From NCBI GenBank assembly GCA_012729765.1, contig JAAYCM010000040.1, positions 1 to 45,804 on the forward strand: 45,804 bases of DNA, written 5' to 3'. Made by a program: the position numbers and the translations under genes. Under the pieces are notes generated by a model. That model was not told the DNA's origin. It did not search any database and saw only the letters and a list, made by a program, of their open reading frames with translations. Below, piece by piece: positions 7,695 through 17,953 of the stretch. This DNA comes from Chloroflexota bacterium. Lineage in GTDB: Bacteria; Chloroflexota; Anaerolineae; Aggregatilineales; Aggregatilineaceae. Numbering within the stretch: position 1 is the first letter of the stretch; each line of letters begins with the position of its first letter.

Positions 7695-7819
7695 GTTCCA
7701 GGTGGGTAATCTGGCTCTGCCTGGGATCAACCCTGGCACGACAGTTGCGGGACAGCGCCGGACTTTGACCGGCTTCCCCTCTTGTGACCGCAGCATCCGG
7801 GCTGGCGGTCACCTGGAAC
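7695..7819 (-). promoter_or_regulatory. Cobalamin (adenosylcobalamin-class) riboswitch aptamer
   Basis: Read on the minus strand, the outer stem GTTCCAGGT/ACCTGGAAC (7811-7819 with 7695-7703) encloses the hallmark B12 core: GGGGAAGCCGGTCAAAGTCC, then the GCTGTCCCGCAACTGT box, then an AGCCAGATTACCC box near the 3' end. Bound B12 should favour the terminator at 7606-7632 and switch off the repeat protein gene. The match to the known riboswitch consensus is clear by eye; the exact subclass was not determined. Confidence 0.93.
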
Positions 7820-7842
7820 AGCTTTATCCAAATGTGGGCGGA

Positions 7843-7871
7843 AGTATAACGTGCTGTCGCCAGCACGCCAA
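7843..7871 (-). promoter_or_regulatory. Promoter of the B12 riboswitch transcript
   Basis: On the minus strand, TTGGCG (7866-7871) and TATACT (7843-7848) are 17 bases apart. The predicted start, around 7836, lies just before the aptamer. The -35 box touches the end of acpS (7873). Confidence 0.7.
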
Positions 7872-7872
7872 T

Positions 7873-8277
7873 TTATGGGTGCCCGTTGGGCAGCGGCAGA
7901 TTGGCCGAGTCGGTGCCATCGGACGCGACGACGAACGCGATGGCGTGATCGCGCGTGTGGCTGAGGCTGATCTGCCAGTCGCGCAGGCCGAGCGACGCGG
8001 CATAGCGAGCCGCCTCGCCGTGCAGCACGAGCGACGGCGCGCCCAGCGCGTCGAGCCGCACCTCGATCTCGGTCCAGCAGATCGCGCCGATCCCGGTGCC
8101 CAGTGCCTTGGCGACGGCTTCTTTGGCGGCAAAGCGCGCGGCCAGCCGGCCGGGCATCTCGCGGCTCTGCTCGCGTTCCAGGGATGTGAAGAAGCGCGCG
8201 AAGAACCGGTTGGGATGGCGCTCCATCGCACGCTCGATCCGCTCGACCTCGATCATATCTACACCGACGCGCAGCAT
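7873..8277 (-). CDS. acpS: Holo-[acyl-carrier-protein] synthase
   Basis: This 134-residue enzyme transfers 4'-phosphopantetheine from coenzyme A to a serine of acyl carrier protein, activating fatty acid synthesis in the cytoplasm. The conserved magnesium-binding residues appear as D7 in VGVDMIEV and E53 in RFAAKEAVAKALG. ISLSHTRDHAIAFV near the C-terminus is the other family signature. The length is typical for AcpS, with a short, less conserved tail. It is the last gene of a probable three-gene operon with two M16 peptidase genes, 28 bases downstream of the second. The terminal codons lie next to the promoter of the following B12-regulated gene. Confidence 0.92.
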   Translation of the reverse strand: MLRVGVDMIEVERIERAMERHPNRFFARFFTSLEREQSREMPGRLAARFAAKEAVAKALGTGIGAICWTEIEVRLDALGAPSLVLHGEAARYAASLGLRDWQISLSHTRDHAIAFVVASDGTDSANLPLPNGHP

Positions 8278-8305
8278 AACGGCCCCCCTCGTCGCCCGGC
8301 TTCCA

Positions 8306-9601
8306 CTACGACTCGCCGGCGGGCAGTTCAGGGCCGGCGATCGCCAGCGCGTAGACGTCGGGATTGAGGTAGCGCTGTGCGGCAGCCAGCACGTCTTCTG
8401 CGGTAACGGCGTTCACGATGTCGGGATAGCGGCGCAAATAGTCCAGCCCCAGCCCGTAGCGCTCCATCATCAGGATCGTCCCGGCGATGCCCTCATTCGT
8501 CTCAAGCTGGAGCGGCAGCCGCCCGGTGAAGTTGGCCTTGACGTCGGCCAGTTCCTCGGCGCTGACCGGCTCGGTCGTGATACGCCGGATCTCGCCCACC
8601 ATCGCTTCCACCGCACGGTAGACATTGGCCGGATTCACGCCCGCGATCACGCGCCACGCGCCCGGCCCCAGCCCGCCATCGAGCCGGCTGTAGCTGTAGT
8701 AGGCCAGCCCGCGCTTCTCGCGCACTTCGGCCCCGATTCGCCCGAACATGCCGAACACGCCCATGACGCTGTTCGCCAGGTTGGCGGCATACCAGTCCTC
8801 GGCGAACCGAGACGGACCCGCGACCCCCAACACGATGTCGGACTGGCTCTTGCCCGGCATCGACACCGCGCGCTCGTATACCTGTTCAAGTGGGGGCACG
8901 GGCGGCAGCGGCGGCGCGGCGGGTTGCTGGGGATTCTGCCAGTCGGCGAAGCACTCGGCCACCTGCCGGATCGCGTCTTCGGCCTGCACCGCCCCGACGA
9001 TCACGACGATCATGCCCCTTGGCCCGGCATGCTGTCTCCAGAACACCCCCAGATGATCGCGCGGGATGCGCTCCATGATCTCGATCTGCCCGTCCCCGTT
9101 GCGGCGGTAGGGGTGTCCCGGCGGATAGGCCAGCTCGCGGAAGGCGCGCCCGGCAATAAAGCGCGTGTCCTGCTCGCGAATCTTCAGCCCGGTGATGATC
9201 TCGCCGCGCAGTCGCTCGACCTGCCGCTCCGGGAAGATCGGACGGCGCAGCGCATCCGAGAGCAGATCGAGCAGCATCGGCAGGTCCTCGCCCAGGCTCT
9301 TGCCGCCAAAGCCGGTCGTATGCATCCCGCCGCTGATCGACAGGCTCGCGCCATTGCCTTCCAGCAGCTCGTAGATTTCGGCGAAGTCGTGCTTCTCGGT
9401 GCCGCGCATCAGCGCCGAGGCAGTAAAGGTCGCGAGGCCCATCTCGTCGGGGGGATCGAACAGGCTGCCCGCCTCGACCGAGCCGGTGAGCACCACCGAT
9501 TGGGCGTTGTGGTTCTCGTAGACCAGCACCGTGATCCCGTTCTCCAGCGTGCGGCGGGTGATCGTCTCCGGCCCCGGCAGCGATTCCAGGTGCATACTCA
9601 T
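8306..9601 (-). CDS. M16 family peptidase-like protein, non-catalytic partner
   Basis: This is a 431-residue M16 (pitrilysin/processing-peptidase) protein with the two-lobed fold expected of the family, beginning RRTLENGITVLVYEN. The position where catalytic members have HxxEH reads GLATFTASALMRGT, so the zinc site is missing. The C-terminal lobe keeps the R/Y region (EKRGLAYYSYSR, around residues 297-308) that helps substrate binding. Such proteins usually pair with an active subunit, as in the alpha/beta mitochondrial processing peptidase. The active partner here is the upstream gene, whose stop overlaps this start by 4 bases (ATGA), so translational coupling and a heterodimer are likely. 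No signal peptide is visible. The natural substrate is unknown. Confidence 0.88.
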   Translation of the reverse strand: MSMHLESLPGPETITRRTLENGITVLVYENHNAQSVVLTGSVEAGSLFDPPDEMGLATFTASALMRGTEKHDFAEIYELLEGNGASLSISGGMHTTGFGGKSLGEDLPMLLDLLSDALRRPIFPERQVERLRGEIITGLKIREQDTRFIAGRAFRELAYPPGHPYRRNGDGQIEIMERIPRDHLGVFWRQHAGPRGMIVVIVGAVQAEDAIRQVAECFADWQNPQQPAAPPLPPVPPLEQVYERAVSMPGKSQSDIVLGVAGPSRFAEDWYAANLANSVMGVFGMFGRIGAEVREKRGLAYYSYSRLDGGLGPGAWRVIAGVNPANVYRAVEAMVGEIRRITTEPVSAEELADVKANFTGRLPLQLETNEGIAGTILMMERYGLGLDYLRRYPDIVNAVTAEDVLAAAQRYLNPDVYALAIAGPELPAGES

Positions 9602-10896
9602 GCCGACTCCCCTTCCTGGCCGTTGACCGGGATAAACCAGCCCACCGTGCGCTGTGAGCGCCGCAGATAGCGCCGGGCCGCGTCGCGTACGTCGTCGAGC
9701 GTCACCGCTTCCAGATGCTCCAAATAGTTCTCATACCACGAATAGCTGGAGAAGTTCTCGGAAAACGCCAGCCAGAACGCCTGCCCGGTTACGCTTTCGG
9801 TCCCATAGGCGAACAGGGCTTTGGCCTGCTTCCTGGCTTTGTCCAGCTCGTCCTGCGTCACGTCGCCGTTATACAGGCGCTCGATCTCGGCGTCCAGCGC
9901 GGCCTGGACTTCTTCGGGCGTGCGCCCGTCGCGCACCGTGACCATGATGTTGAACAGGTAGGGCTCGATCGAGGGATACAGCCCGCCGCCGACCGAGGCC
10001 GCCAGCTCCGTCTCGACCAGGGCCTTGTACAGCCGCGAGGTCTTGTTGCCGATGCTGTTGCCGCCCGGCGCGCTTGCCCCCGCCAGGATGCTGTCGGCGA
10101 CAGCCAGCTTGAACCAGTCGGGATCAGTCGCGGCTGGCGCGCGGTAGGCCTGGAAGATATACGAGGCGTTGCCCTCGCGCTCTACGCGCACCGTGCGCTC
10201 ACCCTGCTGCGGCGGCTCGGTCCGGATCAAGCGGGGCGGCTCCGGGCCGCGCGGGATGCCGCTATATAATTCCTCGATGCGTGCCAGCATCTCGGCCGTC
10301 TCGAAGTCGCCGACTGCCACTGCGATCGCGTTGTTAGGCACATAGTGGGTCCGGTAATGCCCGTATAGGTCATCACGCGTCATGGTCTGAAGATCGACCA
10401 TATCCCCGATGATCTGGTGGTGGTAGGGATGCACGCGAAAAGCGGCGCCGCGCGTCTCTTCAAACAGCCAAAACGTGGGCGAGTTCTCCGACCCCTGCCG
10501 CTCCGAGATGATCACCGTGCGCTCGGACTCGACCTCGTCGGGATCAAAAACGGCGTTCTGCATCCGGTCGGCCTCGGCCCGCAGCGCCAGATCGATCCGG
10601 CCCGCCGGCATCGTCTCGAAGTAGGCGGTGTAATCATACGAAGTCTGCGCGTTCCAGACTCCGCCCTCGCGGTCAACCGCCTTATCGAGCACACCTGCCG
10701 GGAACTGCTCGGTCCCCTTGAACAGCATATGCTCGACCCAATGCGAGACGCCCGTCTGACCGGTGCGCTCGTTGCGGCTCCCCACACGATAGAGCACCCA
10801 CCAACTGATCACCGGCGCGGTATGGACTTCTTTAAGCAGCACGATCAGGCCGTTGTCGAGCACGTGTCGGGTCACTTCACGACTGGTATCAGGCAT
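9598..10896 (-). CDS. Zinc-dependent M16 family peptidase, catalytic subunit
   Basis: This 432-residue metallopeptidase has the inverted zinc motif HWVEH (about residues 52-56 from the chosen ATG) followed by MLFKGT, the classic M16B signature. The third zinc ligand is expected in the helix containing EVESERTVIISE. The protein begins with LDNGLIVLL, also typical. It should degrade or process peptides, forming a chamber with the non-catalytic partner encoded immediately downstream. I chose the ATG at 10896, preceded by GGGGGG, instead of a GTG two codons earlier. No signal peptide is visible, so a cytoplasmic site is likely. It is the first gene of the operon that ends with acpS. Confidence 0.9.
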   Translation of the reverse strand: MPDTSREVTRHVLDNGLIVLLKEVHTAPVISWWVLYRVGSRNERTGQTGVSHWVEHMLFKGTEQFPAGVLDKAVDREGGVWNAQTSYDYTAYFETMPAGRIDLALRAEADRMQNAVFDPDEVESERTVIISERQGSENSPTFWLFEETRGAAFRVHPYHHQIIGDMVDLQTMTRDDLYGHYRTHYVPNNAIAVAVGDFETAEMLARIEELYSGIPRGPEPPRLIRTEPPQQGERTVRVEREGNASYIFQAYRAPAATDPDWFKLAVADSILAGASAPGGNSIGNKTSRLYKALVETELAASVGGGLYPSIEPYLFNIMVTVRDGRTPEEVQAALDAEIERLYNGDVTQDELDKARKQAKALFAYGTESVTGQAFWLAFSENFSSYSWYENYLEHLEAVTLDDVRDAARRYLRRSQRTVGWFIPVNGQEGESA

Positions 10897-10943
10897 GCAC
10901 ACCCCCCTTCATTTGATGCAGCGAGGATTTGCCCAGAGTTTAG

Positions 10944-10971
10944 CAGGGATGCCAGCGCACCGGCATCCCTG
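10944..10971 (-). terminator. Hairpin downstream of the UDP-glucose dehydrogenase gene
   Basis: CAGGGATGCC (10944-10953) and GGCATCCCTG (10962-10971) form a perfect 10-bp stem with an 8-base loop, about 50 bases after the stop at 11021. No T tract follows on the minus strand, so it may stabilise the mRNA end or need a cofactor. Confidence 0.55.
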
Positions 10972-11020
10972 CCACAACGCATAGACGGTTGGGTCGAGGT
11001 GGAACGGCGCGCAGGCCGCG

Positions 11021-12340
<1,320 letters not shown>

Positions 12341-12438
12341 CGTCCATCCACCTCACTCAGATGCAGTGCTCATGGAGCTTGTGATTTCACACGGATTTGG
12401 AATAGCGTAACTGCTCGCGCGGAAATCTTCCTGCGCGC

Positions 12439-13803
<1,365 letters not shown>

Positions 13804-13843
13804 ATGCGCTTATTCTCCTTTTCCACTTCCCCACAGTGTCAGC

Positions 13844-14872
13844 TCAAAGCGTCTCAACCGCAACCGTTTCGCGCGCCCGGCGGAAGTCCTGCCAACTCAG
13901 CCCCTCGCGATAGAGATAATAGAAACCGAGCAGCGTGATTGGCAGCCACAACGCGGCGTGCAGCACCAGCGTATATGACGCGGCCAGCGGCTCCGGCACG
14001 CCGTAGGCTTTCAGCGTCTCGATGCCGGGAGTGTCGAAGGTCCCCACATAGCCCGGCGACGAGGGCAGCGTCGTCGCCAGGTTGACGACGGCGGTCATCA
14101 CCATCAGCACGAAGAAGCTGACCTCAAAATCGAAGGCGTGCATCACAAACCAGTACTTGGTGGTTTCGGTCAGCCAGATGAAGATCGAGGACACCAGCGT
14201 CATAAAGAGATCACGCGGACGCCGTAAGTTTTCCAGTCCCAGCATGAAGTGATCGGCCAGCCCTCGCAGCGCACCGCCGATCTTGCCGGGCAGCCGCTCG
14301 AAGAGCCGGGTATACAGCCGGCGCGTGCGTTCCGGCTGGAGCGCCATCACCAGAAAGACCATAAACGCGCCCCAAAACAGCAGCGTCGAAAAGAAAACGA
14401 TATTCTTCAGCCAGTCTGCTTTGAAATCCGCGAACGGCAGCGCCACGAACACGAAGATCAGCATCACCAGTCCGTCGAAAATACGCTCGACAATGATCGT
14501 CGCCAGGCTGGCGGGAATACTCACATCCTCGTTGCGCTTCAGGACATACGCGCGGATCACTTCCCCGGCCCGGAAGGGGTAGACGTTGTTGCCCATATAG
14601 CCGATCACGACCACCGGGAACAAGCGCTGGAGCGGGATCGGCTTGAGCGAGCGCAGCAGGTAATGCCAGCGCCAGGTGCGGCCCCACACCGCCAGAAAGT
14701 AGACCGCGACTCCGGGCACCAGCCAGCCGATACGCGCATTGCGCACCCCGTCCCACACATCGCCCAGGTGCAGCCCGTTCAGCCCAATATAAAGAAACAC
14801 GGCGCTGACCACAATTCCAATCAGCAGCATTCCCCAGCGCCGGACCCGCCACCACCCTTGCCTGGCTTCCAC
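13844..14872 (-). CDS. UPF0104 / lysylphosphatidylglycerol-synthase-like membrane protein
   Basis: This integral membrane protein of about 342 residues has roughly eight helices. The stretch NNVYPFRAGEVIRAYVLKR is the hallmark of the UPF0104 (LPG synthase TM) family, and LPSSPGYVGTFD later in the protein is the second conserved block. Members include the flippase half of MprF and stand-alone proteins found near glycosyltransferases. Here it lacks the aminoacyltransferase domain. It is probably involved in lipid or lipid-linked glycan translocation in the cytoplasmic membrane, consistent with ugd downstream. I chose a GTG start at 14872 because AAAGGA lies eight bases before it; a TTG at 14899 is the alternative. 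A possible -10 box (TAGAAT on the minus strand, 14929-14934) lies upstream. Confidence 0.83.
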   Translation of the reverse strand: MEARQGWWRVRRWGMLLIGIVVSAVFLYIGLNGLHLGDVWDGVRNARIGWLVPGVAVYFLAVWGRTWRWHYLLRSLKPIPLQRLFPVVVIGYMGNNVYPFRAGEVIRAYVLKRNEDVSIPASLATIIVERIFDGLVMLIFVFVALPFADFKADWLKNIVFFSTLLFWGAFMVFLVMALQPERTRRLYTRLFERLPGKIGGALRGLADHFMLGLENLRRPRDLFMTLVSSIFIWLTETTKYWFVMHAFDFEVSFFVLMVMTAVVNLATTLPSSPGYVGTFDTPGIETLKAYGVPEPLAASYTLVLHAALWLPITLLGFYYLYREGLSWQDFRRARETVAVETL

Positions 14873-15031
14873 TCGCCCAATCCTTTCCGCTCGCCCCAAC
14901 TAGACATCACCTGCACGGCGCGGGCGGCATTCTATCCCAAAGCAGCGCCGACTGCACTACTTTTGTACACGCCCACCCCGCGTTTTCCCTACCCCCCAGC
15001 GACCGCCACGCAGCCTGTCGCACGAAAACGA

Positions 15032-15057
15032 AAAGCGGCATCCTGAGACGCCGCTTT
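15032..15057 (-). terminator. Terminator of the SWIM protein gene
   Basis: AAAGCGGC (15032-15039) and GCCGCTTT (15050-15057) form an 8-bp stem that on the minus strand continues into TTTTCGTTTTCG. It lies 36 bases after the stop at 15093. Confidence 0.78.
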
Positions 15058-15092
15058 GAGATGCGGTCTATAGATTCTAGTGAGAGTGGCGG

Positions 15093-15341
15093 TTATGACC
15101 GGCTACTGACAGACTCAGGGAGCATTTCAGCAAGAATTCGCTCCAAGGCCATCGTGTGGCTGCACACGCCGCGCGAGCCGAAGAAACTACAGTCGCAGGT
15201 CCATGCTCCGTTGTCGTACCTTACCGTATGAGGATTGTTATCACCATCAAACGTTACTTCAAGCGATTGGAACCGGATGCGGTCGCGCTGCTCGGCATAG
15301 CGCTTGGCCTTTTCGATCTTGCTTATCATCCCATAGTCCAT
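15093..15341 (-). CDS. Small SWIM zinc-finger protein
   Basis: This 82-residue protein consists of a short helical N-terminus (SKIEKAKRYAEQRDRIRF), a beta segment (VTFDGDNNPHTVRYDNGAWTCDC), and a SWIM-type zinc finger. The ligands are in CDCSFFGSRGVCSHT, which matches the CxCx(n)CxH consensus. SWIM domains bind DNA or proteins and occur in helicases and transposases, but this is a free-standing version. The start codon has a GGAGG-like site (GCGGAGGATATG region). The transcript carries a leader with its own small ORF and an intervening terminator at 15377-15410, so expression may be attenuated. A proper terminator follows the gene. Function beyond nucleic-acid or protein binding is unknown. 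Confidence 0.82.
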   Translation of the reverse strand: MDYGMISKIEKAKRYAEQRDRIRFQSLEVTFDGDNNPHTVRYDNGAWTCDCSFFGSRGVCSHTMALERILAEMLPESVSSRS

Positions 15342-15376
15342 GATTCATATCCTCCGCTTAAGTTACCGGCTTAGAT

Positions 15377-15410
15377 ATAAAAAAACACACTGGGTCTAAC
15401 CAGCGTGTTT
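15377..15410 (-). terminator. Terminator in the leader of the SWIM gene
   Basis: On the minus strand, AACACGCTGG (15400-15409) pairs with CCAGTGTGTT (15384-15393) except for one mismatch, with a 6-base loop, then runs into seven T residues. It lies between a strong promoter (15474-15502) and the SWIM start codon, so it acts either as an attenuator or as the end of a short transcript. It could also end the gene that stops at 15525. Confidence 0.8.
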
Positions 15411-15449
15411 TGCAGGTTCTTTCAAGCTCAAAAAACAATGTACACTCAT
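15396..15449 (-). CDS. Putative 17-residue leader peptide
   Basis: A short ORF reads MSVHCFLSLKEPAKHAG on the minus strand. It has an AAGGAAG ribosome-binding site (15457-15463) seven bases ahead of its ATG and lies about 20 bases downstream of the predicted transcription start. Its TAG stop (15396-15398) falls in the loop of the terminator hairpin at 15377-15410. That placement is typical of leader peptides that couple translation to attenuation. There is no obvious run of one amino acid, so the sensed signal is unclear. The coding status is an inference from the ribosome-binding site and position alone. Confidence 0.4.
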   Translation of the reverse strand: MSVHCFLSLKEPAKHAG

Positions 15450-15473
15450 TTTGGCGCTTCCTTGATTAGTGCC

Positions 15474-15502
15474 AGTATAAGAGACTCGTCGAACGGTGTC
15501 AA
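15474..15502 (-). promoter_or_regulatory. Strong promoter of the SWIM leader transcript
   Basis: On the minus strand, TTGACA (15497-15502) is a perfect -35 box, and TATACT (15474-15479) follows after exactly 17 bases. It is one of the best promoter matches in the window. Confidence 0.8.
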
Positions 15503-15524
15503 CATCTGGCGCATTGGAAAAACG

Positions 15525-16448
15525 TTAAAAAAGCGGGCGCGGCTGCGGCTGTGGAACCAGCTCGGCAGCCTGTGTTACGCACAGTAATCCGCCCAGCGCG
15601 AAAGCCAGCGTCCCATCATTTGCCAGCGCGATCGCGGTTAGCTGCGCGCCTGGGTCGGGCATCATCACGAACAACTGCACCAGATTAGCGCGATCCAGCA
15701 GGCGCTCCGCCGAACCCTGCCGCGCCAGCGTCAACTGCGCGTCATACAGCCGGATCATGCCCTGTTCCGGCTCGCCGGTCACGACCCACGCGCCGTCCGG
15801 CATCCAACACACCACACCGGCAGGGGTGGCCAGCGCCGCTGTCTGCTGCACGGTGCCGCCCAGGTCGAGCACCCGCAGCGACGCGGAGTCGGCCAGGCAG
15901 ACCGTGCCGGAGCCATCGGGCAGAAAGAGGTGCACCGGGGAGCCGTCCAGCCGGACCTCGACCGGAAACGCGCCGACGTAAACATGCTGCTGGTAGATGT
16001 GCAGTTGCCCATCGGCGCTGAGCGCGGCGACCGTGCCCAATTCACGATCCAGCGCCGTCGCCACCAGCGGCGCAGCGCCATCCCGCGCCAACACACCCCG
16101 GTAGCCGTCCATTTCCAGCACCAGCCGCCGCTCATCGTACTGCAACAGGTGCAGCCGGCCGTCCCGGCTGGTGTGAATCACCGCCCGGCCTGTGTCCACC
16201 ACCGGCAGATAGGCCCCGTTCGGCGCCCGCAGCGTCTCCAAAAAGGCGCGCCGCGCGGCCTGCTCCGGCTCGGCTTCGGCAGCCCAGGCCGTACTCAGGC
16301 TGCCGCAAAACGTGCCCGCCACCTGATCGTAGAAGCTGACCACATGCCGGTCGGTCCACACGGCTACCTGCGGCGGATCACCGTCGAGAAGCTGGATCGC
16401 GTGGATGGCACGGTCTGCCAGATCGAGCAGCCAGCCGGTACGCCCCAT
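15525..16448 (-). CDS. Hypothetical beta-propeller-like protein
   Basis: This 307-residue protein has no catalytic motif that I recognise. It consists of repeated short beta strands with hydrophobic-Asp turns (HLLQYDERRLVLEMDGYRG, GQLHIYQQHVYVGAFPVEV, VCLADSASLRVLDLGG, GMIRLYDAQLTLARQG), the pattern of a WD40-like or YVTN-like propeller of five to seven blades. No signal peptide is evident. The opening MGRTGWLLDLADRAIHAIQLLDGDPPQVAVW fits a scaffold reading out a state rather than an enzyme. It starts seven bases after the LiaF-like gene and is the third gene of a probable operon with PspC. A role in protein interaction at the membrane is plausible but unproven. Confidence 0.68.
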   Translation of the reverse strand: MGRTGWLLDLADRAIHAIQLLDGDPPQVAVWTDRHVVSFYDQVAGTFCGSLSTAWAAEAEPEQAARRAFLETLRAPNGAYLPVVDTGRAVIHTSRDGRLHLLQYDERRLVLEMDGYRGVLARDGAAPLVATALDRELGTVAALSADGQLHIYQQHVYVGAFPVEVRLDGSPVHLFLPDGSGTVCLADSASLRVLDLGGTVQQTAALATPAGVVCWMPDGAWVVTGEPEQGMIRLYDAQLTLARQGSAERLLDRANLVQLFVMMPDPGAQLTAIALANDGTLAFALGGLLCVTQAAELVPQPQPRPLF

Positions 16449-16455
16449 GTCGCGG

Positions 16456-17397
16456 CTACTCCACGTCTTCGATCACGAGCGGATCGCCGCCGTCGAGCCA
16501 CACCGTCAGCCCGACCTGGAACGACTCGGTGTTCTTGCGCTTGACCGTGCCATTCAAAAGCACGTCATAGCGCAGGGAGTCGTATTCATAGCGCGGTGTG
16601 CCGCTGCCGGGCGCGAGACTCACGGTGAGGGCCACCTCCTGCGGCACGACCAGATCGATCCTGCCATTCTCGGTTTTCAGCACGCCGGTGAGCACATCAT
16701 CGCGCGGCAGGTCCAGCCGCAGATCGCCGCTGCCGACCGCCACATTGAGCTGATCGACGCGCAGCGGGCCGAAGTCAAAATCGGTATCGCCCTCGACGCC
16801 GGTGATAAACAGGCTCATGACCGGGACACCGACCGGCAGCGTGAGGTCGAGTGTGCCGCGCCCGTAATCTTCCAGGCGTGGGATCGCGTTCTCATAGCGC
16901 TCGGTCACGGTCAGGATGCCGGTATCGCCCTCGACCGCCCAATCCATCGTGACCACGCTCTCTTCGCTGCCGGTGAAAACCGCGCCCAGATCGCGCGTGT
17001 CGCCTTCGACCGGCTGGACGTTCACCGTCGTGCGCTGCAAATTGATCTCGATCTGAACCTGCTCGATCTCGTCACCGAGCGCCTGGCTGAAGCTTGCCGT
17101 CTGGTCCGAGCGCACGACATCCGCCTGCCGCTCATAGGCCAGCCACGCCAGCGCGGCCAGCAGCACGAGCGTTGCCGCCACGCCGATCACGTTGGCACTC
17201 AGGGCAGTCTGTGCCACGCGAAGCTGCCGCCGCCCGAACAGCACATCGAACCCGAACAGGATCAGCAGCGCGGGCCACGCCCGCACCATCAGATCACCCA
17301 CCGCTTCGGGCAGCGCTCCCGCCACCATCAGCAGCCACACACAGCCGACGGCGATCACCACCAGCGGCCACAACATCCCACGCCGTGCTGCCGTCAT
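16456..17397 (-). CDS. Membrane protein with LiaF-like/DUF4097-like beta domain
   Basis: This 313-residue protein has three hydrophobic segments in its first 85 residues (WPLVVIAVGCVWLLM, WPALLILFGFDVLF and a third around VIGVAATLVLLAALAWLAY). A soluble domain of repeated beta strands follows (GTLDLTLPVGVPVMSLFITG, VEGDTDFDFGPLRVDQLNVAV, SGDLRLDLP). The N-terminal part resembles DUF5668/LiaI-LiaF membrane modules, and the strand ladder resembles the LiaF C-terminal or toast-rack DUF4097 domains of envelope-stress proteins. It overlaps the upstream PspC gene by 4 bases (ATGA), so the two are translationally coupled. The probable job is membrane-stress sensing or scaffolding. Confidence 0.78.
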   Translation of the reverse strand: MTAARRGMLWPLVVIAVGCVWLLMVAGALPEAVGDLMVRAWPALLILFGFDVLFGRRQLRVAQTALSANVIGVAATLVLLAALAWLAYERQADVVRSDQTASFSQALGDEIEQVQIEINLQRTTVNVQPVEGDTRDLGAVFTGSEESVVTMDWAVEGDTGILTVTERYENAIPRLEDYGRGTLDLTLPVGVPVMSLFITGVEGDTDFDFGPLRVDQLNVAVGSGDLRLDLPRDDVLTGVLKTENGRIDLVVPQEVALTVSLAPGSGTPRYEYDSLRYDVLLNGTVKRKNTESFQVGLTVWLDGGDPLVIEDVE

Positions 17398-17798
17398 ACT
17401 GCCCTCCGGAGCTGTTTGAAGAGCAGGGTCAGGCCGAACAGAATCACCACCAGCGGCAGGAACGCATCGCCATGCACGCTGGAGAGCACACCCAGGTTAC
17501 GCGCCAGGATCACCAATCCCATTGCGATCACGCCCGCGCCGAGCAGGATCATGGTTTCCGGGTTGATCACCGTCCGGTAGCCGCCCGCCTGATCGTCCAG
17601 ATCGGCCAGCGTTTGCAGGGGCAAGATCAGCCACAGGGCCAGATAGATCAGGACGCCGGTTCCCGCCGTAAACAGGCCGAGCGCCAGAAACATCACCCGC
17701 ACCCACCAGGGATCGACCCCGACATAGGCCCCGATGCCCCCGCACACGCCCCCCAGCACCCGGTCGGTGAGGCTCCGCGTGAGCCGTTGTACTCTCAT
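17394..17798 (-). CDS. PspC-domain membrane protein
   Basis: This 134-residue protein begins with the PspC domain signature RLTRSLTDRVLGGVCGGIGAY, then VDPWWVRVMFLALGLF and two hydrophobic segments. Two more hydrophobic segments near the C-terminus (NPETMILLGAGVIAMGLVIL and LPLVVILFGLTLLF) resemble DUF5668. PspC proteins sense or buffer envelope stress in the cytoplasmic membrane. I chose the ATG at 17798 because AGGTGACG lies just before it and PspC proteins start here; an upstream start at 17819 is possible. It is first in the cassette with the LiaF-like and propeller genes. A modest promoter lies at 17837-17866. Confidence 0.88.
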   Translation of the reverse strand: MRVQRLTRSLTDRVLGGVCGGIGAYVGVDPWWVRVMFLALGLFTAGTGVLIYLALWLILPLQTLADLDDQAGGYRTVINPETMILLGAGVIAMGLVILARNLGVLSSVHGDAFLPLVVILFGLTLLFKQLRRAV

Positions 17799-17836
17799 CG
17801 TCACCTGTCCTTGCACCATGAGATATTCTGCCAGCG

Positions 17837-17866
17837 ACTATACCGATATTCCGTTCCAATGCGCAA
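17837..17866 (-). promoter_or_regulatory. Candidate promoter of the PspC cassette
   Basis: On the minus strand, TTGCGC (17861-17866) and TATAGT (17837-17842) are 18 bases apart, about 40 bases upstream of the PspC start. The match is moderate. Confidence 0.45.
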
Positions 17867-17953
17867 GTCCCGGCTTCGCCCCTTGCGCAGGCGCAGGCCC
17901 GGTGCGAGAATCAGGGCGGGTCGGGTAACGGCAGTGCATAAGGAAACGGAGTT

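Noticed and set aside
12416..12438. GC-rich hairpin just after the FAD oxidoreductase gene as a terminator
   Set aside because: The stem needs a bulge and has no T tract on the minus strand. The downstream ugd gene probably belongs to the same transcript.
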